Of a stretch of DNA of 64,000 bases, positions 25,709-35,298 are shown in pieces; position 1 is the stretch's first letter, and the number at the start of each line of letters is the position of its first letter. This DNA is from Sphingomonas oleivorans. GTDB lineage: Bacteria; Pseudomonadota; Alphaproteobacteria; Sphingomonadales; Sphingomonadaceae. Position numbers and translations under genes: made by a program. Below the pieces are notes generated by a model. That model had not been told where the DNA came from. It was given only the letters and a program-made list of their open reading frames with translations, and searched no databases. Location: contig NZ_NWBU01000007.1 of NCBI RefSeq assembly GCF_003050615.1, forward strand, positions 1 through 64,000, in the 5' to 3' direction.

Positions 25709-26959
25709 CTACGCTACCTTTTCGGCGTTGTCGCTTACAGCGGCTACAGCAAGGTCGGCTTCGATCCCCAATACCTTTTGCAGATGCGTGCCCCAGTCAC
25801 GCATCGCTTGCTCTTTCTCGGTTTTCCAATCGTGCCGCTGGTAGATTGCTGCAACACCTGATCGCGATACGCCGACATGGTTCAGAATGGCTTCGGTGAC
25901 CTCAAACCGGACGCCGAGACGCTGAAGGCCGGTTGCCACAGTTCGACGCAGATCATGAAGGCGCCATCCGGGAACAGGGTCACCGCCGTCCTTTTTCAGC
26001 AGCGCGTCGATCATCTTTTTGCCTTTGTCATAACCGGAAAAGCTGTGGCCGGTCGACGTTGCGAACACGCGACCCCGACGAGGCCATTTCGCGCCACCGG
26101 CAATCTCGTCCAGCACCGCAATCGCAAGGTCATTGAGCGGCACAATGTTAAACTCGCCATTCTTGGCGCGCTCGGAGGGCAGTCGCCAAACCCGCTCGCC
26201 GCGATTCAATTCTGCCCAGGCAAGGCTGGAAACTTCTTCGCGACGTTGGCCTGTGAGGATGAGAAGTCGTACGATAGGACCGAAGCATCGATGGGTCTTC
26301 GGGGTCAGTACCCAAATCCGGCGGAGCTCTTCATCCGAAAGCCAGCGATCGCGGGCTTTGACCGCGGCAGGCGTCTCCATGCCTTCCATTGGACTCCGTT
26401 CGATGTCCCCGCGACTGATTGCCCATTTGAACAGACGCCGAAGAACGGCAAAGACGTTCCGACGGTTTGCCTGCTGGCCAGATGGCATATTATCAAAGAC
26501 GGCGACGACGTCCGGGCGGGTGATTTTGGGAAGGGGCTTGTCCCGCAGGATCGGTTTGATGTGGAGACGCAGGGCCTGTTTGACCACCCGACCCCAAGCC
26601 CTGGGGTCGCAGGATTCGGCGAATCGATCAGCATAGTTCGAAAAGGCCAGATCAACTGCTTCCCTGCGCCGCTGCTTGTCCGCATCGGCTGGATCGACGC
26701 CCTGAGCCACCAGGATCTGTAGCCGCTCGGCTTCGGCACGGGCGGTGACGGGCGTCCACGGGGAACCATGGCTTCCAATCGTATATCGTCGCGTCTTCGC
26801 CTCCCGGCCGCCCATACGGTACTGTAGGACATAGGTCGCCGCGCCGGACGCTAATGTCCTTACGCCGAACCCCTTCAGATCCTCATCCCAGAGGAAGCCT
26901 TCGACGCCTGCCGCGCGCAGTGCGTCAACCGTCCGCTTGATGACTTTTCCCGTCGCCAT
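25709..26959 (-). CDS. Tyrosine recombinase/integrase of the island
   Basis: A 416-residue integrase with GGAGG before the ATG at 26959. The N-terminal DUF4102-like arm-binding domain (GFLWDEDLKGFGVRTL) is followed by a SAM-like core-binding domain and the catalytic domain. The active-site residues are all visible: Arg239 in TGQRREE, Lys266, His335 and Arg338 in RLHDLRRT, His361 in LNH, and Tyr373 in AAIYQRH. It therefore looks active, unlike most of its island. The 3' end of trmB lies 140 bases from its start; no tRNA target is present, and attachment repeats were not found. Confidence 0.9.
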   Translation of the reverse strand: MATGKVIKRTVDALRAAGVEGFLWDEDLKGFGVRTLASGAATYVLQYRMGGREAKTRRYTIGSHGSPWTPVTARAEAERLQILVAQGVDPADADKQRRREAVDLAFSNYADRFAESCDPRAWGRVVKQALRLHIKPILRDKPLPKITRPDVVAVFDNMPSGQQANRRNVFAVLRRLFKWAISRGDIERSPMEGMETPAAVKARDRWLSDEELRRIWVLTPKTHRCFGPIVRLLILTGQRREEVSSLAWAELNRGERVWRLPSERAKNGEFNIVPLNDLAIAVLDEIAGGAKWPRRGRVFATSTGHSFSGYDKGKKMIDALLKKDGGDPVPGWRLHDLRRTVATGLQRLGVRFEVTEAILNHVGVSRSGVAAIYQRHDWKTEKEQAMRDWGTHLQKVLGIEADLAVAAVSDNAEKVA

Positions 26960-27099
26960 TTGCGCCTCCGCCGAAGCCTCATGTCCCGTTCTCGGTAATC
27001 ACCGGGTAATCACCGTAGCAGAAATCGCAGGAATCCCCAACCTGCGGTGGCGTAGGTAAGTCACTTGAAAAACTAGCTTTTTGTACGCCAGGCTACGCC

Positions 27100-27780
27100 C
27101 TACTTTCTGGCAAATCTAAAGTACCAGACTTCGCGGCCTTCCTTACGCGCCTTGGCCTCGTAGCGGGTCTGCGGCCAGTCGTCGGGCCGCACGAGGAAGT
27201 CGGCGGGCCGTTCCGCGAGCCATTCAAATTCGGGCCGCGCGCCCATGATCATCATCGCCCAGCGGCAATAGACGGGATGGTCCGTCCCGAAGCGGAATTC
27301 GCCGCCCGGCTTCAGCTTGTCCGCGATCAGCTTGATCGGCCCATGGTTCATGAAGCGCCGCTTGGCGTGCCGTGCCTTGGGCCAGGGATCGGGATGGAGC
27401 AGATAGGCCCGCTCCAGCGAGGCGTCGGGCAGCCGCTCCAGCACCTCGATCGCATCGCCCATATGGATGCGGATATTGGCGATATCCGCATCCTCGATCT
27501 TCATCAGCGCGCCGACGACGCCGTCGAGAAAAGGTTCGCAGCCGATGAAGCCATGATCGGGCCGCATCTGCGCCTGTCCTGCCATATGCTCGCCCCGGCC
27601 GAAGCCGATCTCGAGCTCCAGCGGGCGATCGTCGCCGAACAGGGTAGGGGCATCGAGCGCGCCCGTCTCGGGCACGGAAATCGTCGGCAGCAGCTCTTCG
27701 ACAAGGGCTGCCTGGCCCTGCCTCAGCTTGTGGCCCTGCCGGCGGCCATAGAGGCGGCGGATGGTCGTGGGATCGTTCAT
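27100..27780 (-). CDS. trmB: tRNA (guanine-N7)-methyltransferase TrmB
   Basis: A 226-residue SAM-dependent enzyme that makes m7G46 in tRNA. LELEIGFGRGEH is the SAM-binding loop, and LLHPDPWPKARHAKRR is the family catalytic signature. The ATG at 27780 gives the usual start MNDPTTIRRLYGRRQG; a longer form is rejected because it runs into a repeat hairpin. In many alphaproteobacteria trmB follows metK, as here, and is itself followed by rimP-nusA; here the island integrase takes that place. Confidence 0.93.
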   Translation of the reverse strand: MNDPTTIRRLYGRRQGHKLRQGQAALVEELLPTISVPETGALDAPTLFGDDRPLELEIGFGRGEHMAGQAQMRPDHGFIGCEPFLDGVVGALMKIEDADIANIRIHMGDAIEVLERLPDASLERAYLLHPDPWPKARHAKRRFMNHGPIKLIADKLKPGGEFRFGTDHPVYCRWAMMIMGARPEFEWLAERPADFLVRPDDWPQTRYEAKARKEGREVWYFRFARK

Positions 27781-27810
27781 GGCCGACCGCCTACCCAAAC
27801 AATCCTCGTC

Positions 27811-27863
27811 ATGCCAGCGCGGGCTGGCATCCATGCCTCCCGCCACAGGCGGCGGGAGGCATG
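27811..27863 (-). repeat. Two adjacent hairpins between metK and trmB
   Basis: ATGCCAGC/GCTGGCAT (27811-27818 and 27823-27830), then CATGCCTCCCGCC/GGCGGGAGGCATG (27832-27844 and 27851-27863). The second starts 13 bases after the metK stop and may act as its terminator. The first has the look of dispersed intergenic palindromes (GTCATGCCAGC... type). Confidence 0.65.
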
Positions 27864-27876
27864 GTCGATCTCGAAA

Positions 27877-29040
27877 TCAGAACGCCTGTTTCAGCGCGTC
27901 CACCAGATCGGTCTTCTCCCAGGTGAAGAAGTCCCCCTCCGCCTTGCGGCCGAAATGACCATAAGCGGCGGACGGCTGGTAGATCGGCTTGTTGAGCGCC
28001 AGATGCGTGCGGATGCCCTTCGGCGTCAGGCGCACCAGCTCAGGCAGCACCGCCTCGATCTTCGATTCTTCGACCGTGCCGGTGCCATGCGTGTCGACAT
28101 AGAGCGACAGCGGCTCGGCAATGCCGATCGCATAGGAAAGCTGGATCGTTACGCGCTTGGCGAGGCCCGCCGCGACGATATTCTTGGCGAGATAGCGGCT
28201 GATATAGGCCGCCGAACGGTCCACCTTGGTCGGATCCTTGCCGGAGAAGGCACCCCCGCCATGCGGCGCCGCGCCGCCATAGGTGTCGACGATGATCTTG
28301 CGCCCGGTCAGCCCCGCGTCACCGTCCGGCCCGCCAATTTCGAACAGGCCGGTCGGGTTGACGAAGATATGCTCGTCGCCCGGCATCCAGCCCTGCGGCA
28401 GCACGTCGTTGAACACGCCCTTCACATAGTCGCGCAGCTTGCGCTGATCCGCGCCCACCGCATGCTGCGTCGAAACGACCAGCGCGGTCGCCTTCACCGG
28501 CACGCCATTTTCGAAGGCGAGCGTCACCTGGCTCTTGGCGTCGGGCTCGAGGAAGTCGACGACCTTGCCATGGCGGTCGGCGGCCAGCCGCTCGAGGATG
28601 CGGTGTGAATAATAGAGGGTGGCGGGCAGCAGGTCGGGCGTCTCGTCGGTGGCATAGCCGAACATGATGCCCTGGTCGCCGGCGCCTTCATCCTTGTTGC
28701 CGCTCTCGTCCACGCCCTGCGCGATATGGGCGGACTGTTCGTGCAGGTGGCAGGCGAAGTCGGCGGTCTGCCAGTGAAAGCCTTCCTGCTCATAGCCGAT
28801 GCGCTTCACGGTCGCGCGGGCGGCGGTCTCGATCTCCTCGTTCGTCACGGGCACGGCCGAGCGCACTTCGCCGGCGAGGATGATGCGCTGCGTCGTCACC
28901 AGCGTCTCGCACGCCACGCGCGCGACCGGGTCCTTCGACAGGAACAGATCGACCACCGCGTCCGAAATCTGGTCCGCCACCTTGTCGGGATGGCCTTCGG
29001 AAACGCTTTCGGACGTGAAGAGATAATTGCTGCGCGCCAT
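27877..29040 (-). CDS. metK: S-adenosylmethionine synthetase
   Basis: A 387-residue enzyme making SAM from ATP and methionine. [18 protein letters not shown] at the N-terminus, [12 protein letters not shown] in the middle and [19 protein letters not shown] are the standard MetK signatures; length and both ends are normal. The protein begins [12 protein letters not shown]. It lies 81 bases from lnt with an operator-like element between them. Confidence 0.97.
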   Translation of the reverse strand: MARSNYLFTSESVSEGHPDKVADQISDAVVDLFLSKDPVARVACETLVTTQRIILAGEVRSAVPVTNEEIETAARATVKRIGYEQEGFHWQTADFACHLHEQSAHIAQGVDESGNKDEGAGDQGIMFGYATDETPDLLPATLYYSHRILERLAADRHGKVVDFLEPDAKSQVTLAFENGVPVKATALVVSTQHAVGADQRKLRDYVKGVFNDVLPQGWMPGDEHIFVNPTGLFEIGGPDGDAGLTGRKIIVDTYGGAAPHGGGAFSGKDPTKVDRSAAYISRYLAKNIVAAGLAKRVTIQLSYAIGIAEPLSLYVDTHGTGTVEESKIEAVLPELVRLTPKGIRTHLALNKPIYQPSAAYGHFGRKAEGDFFTWEKTDLVDALKQAF

Positions 29041-29087
29041 GCGTGATCGGTCCCTCTGATGCTATCCGGCGGTCTAGCCGCGCGGCG

Positions 29088-29117
29088 GACATAAAGACAT
29101 AAAGCTTTCGTTATATC
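29088..29117. promoter_or_regulatory. Repeat/inverted repeat upstream of metK, possible SAH/SAM-responsive operator
   Basis: GACATAAAG occurs twice in tandem (29088-29096 and 29096-29104), and the second copy faces CGTTATATC (29109-29117), whose complement GATATAACG matches it at seven of nine positions. It is about 50 bases upstream of the metK start, inside the promoter zone. Methionine-cycle genes are often controlled by repressors binding AT-rich dyads of this kind (SahR, for example), but the binding protein here is a guess. Confidence 0.4.
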
Positions 29118-29121
29118 GCCC

Positions 29122-30651
29122 TTAGCGCGCCTTGATGCGCGGCGCAAACGCCAGCAGGGCGAGCAGGCCGGCGAGCAGCAGAGGCAGGACATTGCCATAT
29201 CGCGCGAAGGGCGTGGGCGCCGCCGCGCGCGGCAGGCGGGCGTCGATCGCGCCCGCCTTGCGCCAGGGCAGATGTGCGATCAGCCGCCCGTCCGCGTCGA
29301 TCAGGGCCGAAATGCCGGTCGGCGTCGAGCGGATGACGGGCAGCCCTTCCTCGATCGCGCGCAGCCGCGCCTGCGCCAGATGCTGTGGCGGGCCCCATGC
29401 GCCGAACCAGGCGTCGTTGGACGGATTGAACAGGAAGGCCGGCCGGTTCGCCCGGTCCACCACCTGGCCCGAAAAGATGATCTCGTAGCAGATCTGGATG
29501 CCGACCTTGCCGAAGCCCGGCACGGCCAGCGTCTCGGCGCCTGGCCCCGGCCAGAAATCGAGATCGCCCGGCGCCAGCCGGCTCAGTCCGATCGCGGACA
29601 ATATCGGCCGCATCGGCAGATATTCGCCATAGGGCACGAGATGCGCCTTGTCATAGCGGCCAAGGATGCGGGCGAAGAAATCGATCGCGAACAGGCTGTT
29701 GCGCGCGGCCACCACATGCCCCGTCGGATCATATTCCAGCGCGGTGCCGCCGGTCAGCAGCATGTCGCGCGGGCCCAGCAGCGAAGCCAGCCGCGCACGC
29801 GTCCATGGCTCCTCCTCGATATAGTCGAGCACCGCCGCCTCCGGCCACATCAGCAGCCGCGGCTCGGCCCCTGGCTGGCCCGAAAGCGCCGCCAGCCGCG
29901 CGAAATTCCGTGCCGCCAGCTCCGCGCTATATTTGTCTTCCTGCCCGATATTGGGCTGGACGATGCGGATGAGCGGCCGGCCCGCATCGTTGCCCGGCTG
30001 CGACCGTACGGCGAGCGGCAGCAGGATCAGGGCCGTAGCAGCGATAGCCAGGGTGGCGACGGCTGCGCGCGTCAATTTTCGTCGGCGCGCTGCCTCCGCG
30101 AGCGGCACCGCTGCGCCGACCAGCGCGACGCTCAGGCCCGAAAGCCCGTAAGTGCCGATGAAGCGCGCCACCATCGCCAGCGGCGTTCCCACCCAGATCA
30201 CGCCCAGCGGGTTCCAGGCGAAGCCGGTGAACATCGTCGCACGCAGCCATTCGCTGATGATCCACGCTGCGCCGAACAGCAGCGCGAAGGCCATTCCGCT
30301 CCGCCGTCCCAGCCCCCAGGCCAGTCCCGCCGCGATCGCCGGATAAACCGCCAGATAGAGCGACAGCAGCACGACCGCGATCCAACCCAGCCAGGCCGGC
30401 ATTGCCGCCTGATAGGTGAATGCGGTGGCGATCCAGTTGAGCCCCAGCACGAACTGGCCCAGCCCGAACCACCAGCCCCGCGCCAGCGCCGCGCGCAGCC
30501 CGTCCGCCTCGCGCACCATCCACAGAAATCCGCCAAAGGCTGCCAGCGTCAGCGGCCACAATCCCAGCGGCGCGAAGCCGCAGGCCGAGACAGGGCCGAG
30601 AAGAAAGCAGAGGAGATGCGGCTTGCCGGGGCGGAGCGATCGGAAATTCAT
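29122..30651 (-). CDS. lnt: Apolipoprotein N-acyltransferase
   Basis: A 509-residue inner-membrane enzyme adding the third acyl chain to lipoproteins. At least six N-terminal membrane segments are followed by a nitrilase-like domain. The catalytic triad is visible as Glu in LLMWPEAAVL, Lys in YDKAHLVPYGEYLP and Cys in GIQICYEIIF. The start at 30651 gives MNFRSLRPGK; a longer reading begins in a repeat and is rejected. Part of the conserved leftward run. Confidence 0.95.
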   Translation of the reverse strand: MNFRSLRPGKPHLLCFLLGPVSACGFAPLGLWPLTLAAFGGFLWMVREADGLRAALARGWWFGLGQFVLGLNWIATAFTYQAAMPAWLGWIAVVLLSLYLAVYPAIAAGLAWGLGRRSGMAFALLFGAAWIISEWLRATMFTGFAWNPLGVIWVGTPLAMVARFIGTYGLSGLSVALVGAAVPLAEAARRRKLTRAAVATLAIAATALILLPLAVRSQPGNDAGRPLIRIVQPNIGQEDKYSAELAARNFARLAALSGQPGAEPRLLMWPEAAVLDYIEEEPWTRARLASLLGPRDMLLTGGTALEYDPTGHVVAARNSLFAIDFFARILGRYDKAHLVPYGEYLPMRPILSAIGLSRLAPGDLDFWPGPGAETLAVPGFGKVGIQICYEIIFSGQVVDRANRPAFLFNPSNDAWFGAWGPPQHLAQARLRAIEEGLPVIRSTPTGISALIDADGRLIAHLPWRKAGAIDARLPRAAAPTPFARYGNVLPLLLAGLLALLAFAPRIKAR

Positions 30652-30791
30652 GCCGCCCCTTACCGCCATTCCGGCGCAGGCGTGAATCCCTCTTCTATTG
30701 TCGCCCCTGCGAGGGCAGGGGGCCATGTCTCTCCCCGCCGGCGACAATTTTCATGGATTGTCCAATCCAGGCGAAGGCCTAATCTGCGGCC

Positions 30792-31223
30792 ATGTCGCTT
30801 CAGCCCTTCCACCTCGCCTTTCCCGTCCATGATCTTGCCGCCGCGCGCGCTTTCTATGGCAGGCTGCTCGGTTGTCCGGAGGGGCGCAGCGCGCCCGAAT
30901 GGATCGATTTCGATCTCTACGGCCATCAGATCGTGGCGCATCTGAAGCCCGGAATGGAGCCCCATAAGGCGGACGCCACCTCGAACGAGGTCGACGGCCA
31001 TGACGTGCCCGTGCCGCATTTCGGCGTCGTGCTCGGCTGGGACGACTGGCATGCGCTGGCGCAGCGGCTGGAGACGGCGGGCGTCGCCTTCGGCATCCCG
31101 CCACATATCCGCTTCCCGGGCAAAGCGGGCGAGCAGGCGACGATGTTCTTCCGCGATCCTTCGGGCAATGCGCTCGAATTCAAGGCGTTCCGCGATCTGG
31201 GGCAGCTCTTCGCAATCGATTGA
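30792..31223 (+). CDS. VOC-family protein (glyoxalase/dioxygenase fold)
   Basis: A 143-residue protein with two beta-alpha-beta-beta-beta units: [20 protein letters not shown] near the start and [15 protein letters not shown] near the end. His8 and Glu132 sit where metal ligands are expected. The substrate is unknown. It is transcribed against its neighbours and, with the next gene, interrupts the usual lnt-corC neighbourhood. Confidence 0.85.
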   Translation: MSLQPFHLAFPVHDLAAARAFYGRLLGCPEGRSAPEWIDFDLYGHQIVAHLKPGMEPHKADATSNEVDGHDVPVPHFGVVLGWDDWHALAQRLETAGVAFGIPPHIRFPGKAGEQATMFFRDPSGNALEFKAFRDLGQLFAID

Positions 31224-31253
31224 GCCGTTCCGCCCCGGCAGCGGGAAGGGACG

Positions 31254-32585
31254 TCAGCGCGCCGCCACCCGCCAGATCTTGTTGCCCACATCGTCGGCCA
31301 CCAGCAGTCCGCCGGTGCGATCGACCACCACCGCCACGGGCCGCCCGCGCGCTTCCTCCTCGGCGTTTAGGAAGCCGGTCAGCACGTCCACCGGCTTGCC
31401 CGTCGGCCTGCCCTTGACGAAGGGGACGTAGACCACCTTGTAGCCCGATTTCGGCCGGCGGTTCCACGATCCATGCTGGCCGATGAAGGCGCCGCTGGCG
31501 AATTGCGGGCCCAGCTTCGCGCCGGTGGCGAAGGTCAGGCCCAGCGATGCGGTATGCGGTCCCAGCGCATAATCGGGCCGGATCACATATTGGCGCAGGT
31601 CGTCCGGATCGGCCGGCACGCGCTTGTCGACATAGCCGCCCCAATAATACCAAGGCCAGCCATAGAAGCCGCCGAACTGCACGCTCGTCAGATAATCGGG
31701 AACGATGTCCGATCCGATCTCGTCACGTTCGTTGACGACGGTCCACAGCATCTTGCTGTCGGGGTTCCAAGCCATGCCGTTGGGATTACGCAGCCCATAG
31801 GCGAAGATGCGGTGCTTGCCGGTCTTGGCATCCACCTCCCAGATGGCGGCGCGGCCCTTTTCCACCTCCATGCCATGTTCGGCGACATTGCTGTTCGAGC
31901 CGACCGTCACATAGAGCTTCGACCCATCCTCGCTGGCGATCACATTCTTCGTCCAGTGATGGTTGCGCCGCCCGGCCGGCAGATCGACCAGCTTCACGCC
32001 CGGAACGTCGATCTTCGTCTGGCCGGGCACGAAGGGGAAGCGCAGCAGCTTGTCCGTATCGGCGACGTAGAGCTGGCCGTTCGCCAGCGCCATGCCGAAG
32101 GGCGAGTTGAGGCCGGACAGCAGCACCGAGCGGCTTTCCGCCACGCCATCCCCATCCGCATCGCGCAGCAGGGTGATGCGGTTGGCGGATGCCACGCCCG
32201 CGCCGGCCCGCCCCATCAGCTTTCTCTGTGCCCAGCCCCTGATGCCGTTGCTGTCGTCCGGCTTGGGCGGCGCGTTGCTTTCGGCCACCAGAACATCGCC
32301 ATTGGCGAGCGGCAGCAGCCAGCGCGGATGGTCGAGCCCGGAGGCGAACGCCTTCACTGTCAGCCCGGGGGCAGGGGTGGGGGCTTCGCCCTCCTTCCAG
32401 CCGATCGCGGGGGCGACATTCACCGTTGGAAAGAGCTGCTTCTTCGGCTCGACCAATTTGGGCGAGGTGCCCTGCACATCGGCGACCGACAGGCTCGCCT
32501 TCTCCGAGTTCATGACGAAATAGCCGCCGATGATGATCGCCAGGACGACGAGGAGGGCGACGATGATGAGCGGACGTTTCTTCAT
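31254..32585 (-). CDS. Sorbosone-dehydrogenase-like PQQ/beta-propeller protein
   Basis: A 443-residue protein anchored by an N-terminal helix (LIIVALLVVLAIIIGGYFV). The six-bladed propeller of glucose/sorbosone dehydrogenases is shown by LDHPRWLLPLANGDVLVAE, RNHHWTKNVIASEDG, YGLRNPNGMAWNPD and FIGQHGSWNRRPKSGYKV. Relatives oxidise aldoses or sorbosone in the periplasm with PQQ, but many have no known substrate, and no PQQ synthesis genes are in the window. Confidence 0.8.
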   Translation of the reverse strand: MKKRPLIIVALLVVLAIIIGGYFVMNSEKASLSVADVQGTSPKLVEPKKQLFPTVNVAPAIGWKEGEAPTPAPGLTVKAFASGLDHPRWLLPLANGDVLVAESNAPPKPDDSNGIRGWAQRKLMGRAGAGVASANRITLLRDADGDGVAESRSVLLSGLNSPFGMALANGQLYVADTDKLLRFPFVPGQTKIDVPGVKLVDLPAGRRNHHWTKNVIASEDGSKLYVTVGSNSNVAEHGMEVEKGRAAIWEVDAKTGKHRIFAYGLRNPNGMAWNPDSKMLWTVVNERDEIGSDIVPDYLTSVQFGGFYGWPWYYWGGYVDKRVPADPDDLRQYVIRPDYALGPHTASLGLTFATGAKLGPQFASGAFIGQHGSWNRRPKSGYKVVYVPFVKGRPTGKPVDVLTGFLNAEEEARGRPVAVVVDRTGGLLVADDVGNKIWRVAAR

Positions 32586-32682
32586 GGGCTCTCCCCCTTC
32601 ATTGTCCCCACGCGTCCGAAGATGGCCCGGTGCGGCTCCCGCCTCCTTCGATTGCGCACGGAACTAATGCAAGTTGCGTGGG

Positions 32683-33585
32683 CTATTCCTCCGCCGGCAC
32701 GGCGATCGGCGGATGCAGCCTCAGTCGCGTCACCCGGCGCGTGTCGCCTTCCGTCACTTCCAATTGCCAGCCGCTCGGATGATCGACCACCTCGCCCGGC
32801 TGCGGCACATGGCCGGCGAGCACCGAGGCGAGGCCGCCGAGCGTGTCGACATCCTCCTCTATCTCGGCCAACCGGGGATCGATCGCCTCGGCCACATCCT
32901 CCAGCTCGGTGCGCGCATCGGCTTCCCATAGTCCGTCGTCGAGCGGCACGAGCAACTCGGCCGCCGCCTCGTCATGCTCGTCCTCGATGTCGCCGACGAT
33001 CTCTTCGACCAGATCCTCGATCGTCACCAGCCCTTCGGTGCCCGAATATTCGTCGAGCACGATGGCGAGATGGGTGCGCGTCGCGCGCATTTCGGCGAGC
33101 AGATCGAGCACGCCCATCGATTCCGGCACATAGCGCGGCTCGCGGATCAAAGGGGCGATCGTCGCCGGCGGCGCACGCGTCTCCGCCAGGATGGTGAACA
33201 CATCCTTGACGTGGACCATGCCCACCACGCTGTCCAGACTCTCGCGATAGACGGGCAGGCGGCTATGCTCCGCCTCGGCGAAGGTCCTGACCAGATCGGC
33301 GAAGCTGATCGTCTCGGCCACCGCCACTATGTCCGCCCGAGGCACGCAGATCTCGCCCACCGTGCGTTCGCCGAAATCGAGCAGGTTGCGCAGCATCTGG
33401 CGCTCGACGGGCGAAAGATCGCCCTGCGTCGGCGCGTCGCCCTCATGCTCCTCGATCGCTTCCTCGATCTGGTCGCGGAGCGTGGGCTCGCTCTCGCCTC
33501 CGAAAAGCAGGCTGCGAAGGCCTGCCCACAATCGGCCGCCGGGTTCGTCGGTGGACCGGGCGCTGCTACTGGAATCGTCGGGCAT
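32683..33585 (-). CDS. CorC/YbeX-family CBS-domain protein
   Basis: A 300-residue protein: an acidic N-terminus, two CBS domains (VPRADIVAV..., YRESLDSVVGMVHVKDVF; LAEMRATRTHLAIVLDEYSGTEGL) and a C-terminal transporter-associated domain. It lacks the membrane domain of larger hemolysin-like proteins, matching the soluble CorC/YbeX group placed beside ybeY. Proposed roles are in Mg/Co efflux and ribosome maturation. Twenty-three bases separate it from ybeY. Confidence 0.88.
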   Translation of the reverse strand: MPDDSSSSARSTDEPGGRLWAGLRSLLFGGESEPTLRDQIEEAIEEHEGDAPTQGDLSPVERQMLRNLLDFGERTVGEICVPRADIVAVAETISFADLVRTFAEAEHSRLPVYRESLDSVVGMVHVKDVFTILAETRAPPATIAPLIREPRYVPESMGVLDLLAEMRATRTHLAIVLDEYSGTEGLVTIEDLVEEIVGDIEDEHDEAAAELLVPLDDGLWEADARTELEDVAEAIDPRLAEIEEDVDTLGGLASVLAGHVPQPGEVVDHPSGWQLEVTEGDTRRVTRLRLHPPIAVPAEE

Positions 33586-33608
33586 GGCTGTGTGTGTCGG
33601 GTCCCTGT

Positions 33609-34124
33609 TCAGGCGTCGTCTTGGATTGCATAGGGGTCGTCGATGCCGATCGAGGCGAGTGCGGCGCGCTCGATATCTTCCATCGCCTCCGCTTCGGCAT
33701 CCCCTTCTTCATGATCATAGCCTAGCAAATGGAGGGTGCCGTGGACAATCAGGTGCGTCGCATGGGTTTCCGTCGGCACCTGCTTCTCCGCCGCCTCGCG
33801 CATGGTGACGCCATGCGCGAGCACGATATCGCCCAGCAGCACCTCGCCATCGTCCGAATCGTCCAGCGCATCGAGCATGTCGCGCTGGATCATCGGGAAG
33901 GACAGCACGTTGGTCGGCTTGTCCTTCCCCCGATAGTCGCGGTTGAGGATGCGCACCTCCTCGTCGTCGGTCAGCCGCACCGAGATTTCCGCCGCGAAGG
34001 GGCGCTCGACGATCCAGCCATAGGGGCTCGCCTCCAGCGCCGCGCGCACCGCGCGGTCCGCCAGCGCCTTCCAGTCGGTCGCCCCGTTCCAGCCTTCCTC
34101 GATCGAGACTTCGGCTTCGATCAT
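33609..34124 (-). CDS. ybeY: Endoribonuclease YbeY
   Basis: A 171-residue metalloprotein for 16S rRNA 3'-end maturation and ribosome quality control. HGTLHLLGYDHEEGD is the zinc-binding H-x3-H-x5-H motif, and NRDYRGKDKPTNVLSFP is the other family block. Lies between phoH and corC as usual. Confidence 0.94.
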   Translation of the reverse strand: MIEAEVSIEEGWNGATDWKALADRAVRAALEASPYGWIVERPFAAEISVRLTDDEEVRILNRDYRGKDKPTNVLSFPMIQRDMLDALDDSDDGEVLLGDIVLAHGVTMREAAEKQVPTETHATHLIVHGTLHLLGYDHEEGDAEAEAMEDIERAALASIGIDDPYAIQDDA

Positions 34125-34175
34125 GCCTGTCCTGTTCCTCGCTGTTGATCCTCTCCCGCCTGGGGCAGAGGGGTT

Positions 34176-35174
34176 TTAGGCGTCGTCCGGCCCTTCATAG
34201 GCCTCCACGATCCGCCCGACGATCGGGTGGCGCACCACATCGGCTGCGCCGAAACGCACGGTGGAGATGCCCTGTATCCCCTCCAGCCGGGCGACCGCAT
34301 CCGCCAGCCCCGACTTGCCGATGTCGGGCAGGTCGATCTGCCTGGGGTCGCCGCAGATCACCATCCGGCTGTTCATGCCGAAACGGGTGAGGAACATCTT
34401 CATCTGCGCGGGCGTGGTGTTCTGCGCTTCGTCCAGGATCACGAAGGCGTCCGAAAGCGTGCGGCCGCGCATGAAGGCGATCGGCGCGATCTCGATCTCG
34501 CCCGATGCGATGCGCCGCTCCACCTGCTCGGTCGGCAGCATGTCGTAAAGCGCGTCGTAGAGCGGGCGGAGATAGGGATCGACCTTCTCCTTCATGTCGC
34601 CCGGCAGGAAGCCCAGTCGCTCGCCCGCCTCCACCGCCGGGCGCGACAGGATCAGCCGGTCGACCGTGCCCTGGATCAGCTGTTGCACCGCCTGTGCCAC
34701 CGCCAGATAGGTCTTGCCCGTGCCCGCCGGGCCCAGCGCGAAGATCATGTCGGCGCGGTTGAGCTCCTCCATATAGCGGATCTGCGTCGTGGAACGCGGC
34801 ACGATGGTCTTCTTGCGCGTGCGGATCATCACCGCCGGCGGCTGGGACACGTCGGCGCGGATGATGCCATCGAGCACCGGCTCGGCCGACATGGCGATCA
34901 CGCCCTCCACCGCGCCCGCGTCGATATCCTGTCCTTGCACGATGCGGTTGTAGAGCCCGGTCAGCACCTCGCGCGCGCGCGCGGTATTTTCCGCGAAGCC
35001 CTCTATCTGGATCTTGTTGCCGCGCGCCGCGATGTAGACGCCCAGCCTATTCTCTATCGCCACCAGATTCCGGTCATATTCGCCGAACAATCGGCCCAGA
35101 AGCTGGGGCTTGTCGAAGATGATCTCGAGCCGGGCGCGATCGCCGGCCTGTGCGGGAACGGGCTTGCGGGACAT
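34176..35174 (-). CDS. phoH: PhoH-family ATPase
   Basis: A 332-residue protein starting at ATG 35174. An N-terminal KH-like segment precedes the P-loop ATPase with Walker [14 protein letters not shown] and Walker [14 protein letters not shown], then the sensor [10 protein letters not shown]. PhoH proteins are linked with YbeY in RNA processing. A longer reading to 35252 overlaps the promoter region and is rejected. YbeY starts 51 bases downstream. Confidence 0.93.
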   Translation of the reverse strand: MSRKPVPAQAGDRARLEIIFDKPQLLGRLFGEYDRNLVAIENRLGVYIAARGNKIQIEGFAENTARAREVLTGLYNRIVQGQDIDAGAVEGVIAMSAEPVLDGIIRADVSQPPAVMIRTRKKTIVPRSTTQIRYMEELNRADMIFALGPAGTGKTYLAVAQAVQQLIQGTVDRLILSRPAVEAGERLGFLPGDMKEKVDPYLRPLYDALYDMLPTEQVERRIASGEIEIAPIAFMRGRTLSDAFVILDEAQNTTPAQMKMFLTRFGMNSRMVICGDPRQIDLPDIGKSGLADAVARLEGIQGISTVRFGAADVVRHPIVGRIVEAYEGPDDA

Positions 35175-35298
35175 CAACTCTCCTTGGTCGGACCCATCGG
35201 CCGAACGCCTCGGAAGGAGGAGTCCGGTCCATGCAAGGTGCGGTTTTCGCATCGCGCTTGCAATGGCTTCGCGTCCGCCCCGGAAACAATATAGGAAG

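Noticed and set aside
26960-27110. Possible attachment site match to the gspI-side border
   Set aside because: I compared it with 18117-18300 and found only short scattered matches, not a direct repeat.
29041-29121. SAM riboswitch upstream of metK
   Set aside because: The leader is short and does not show the conserved helices of known SAM riboswitch classes; an operator is more likely.
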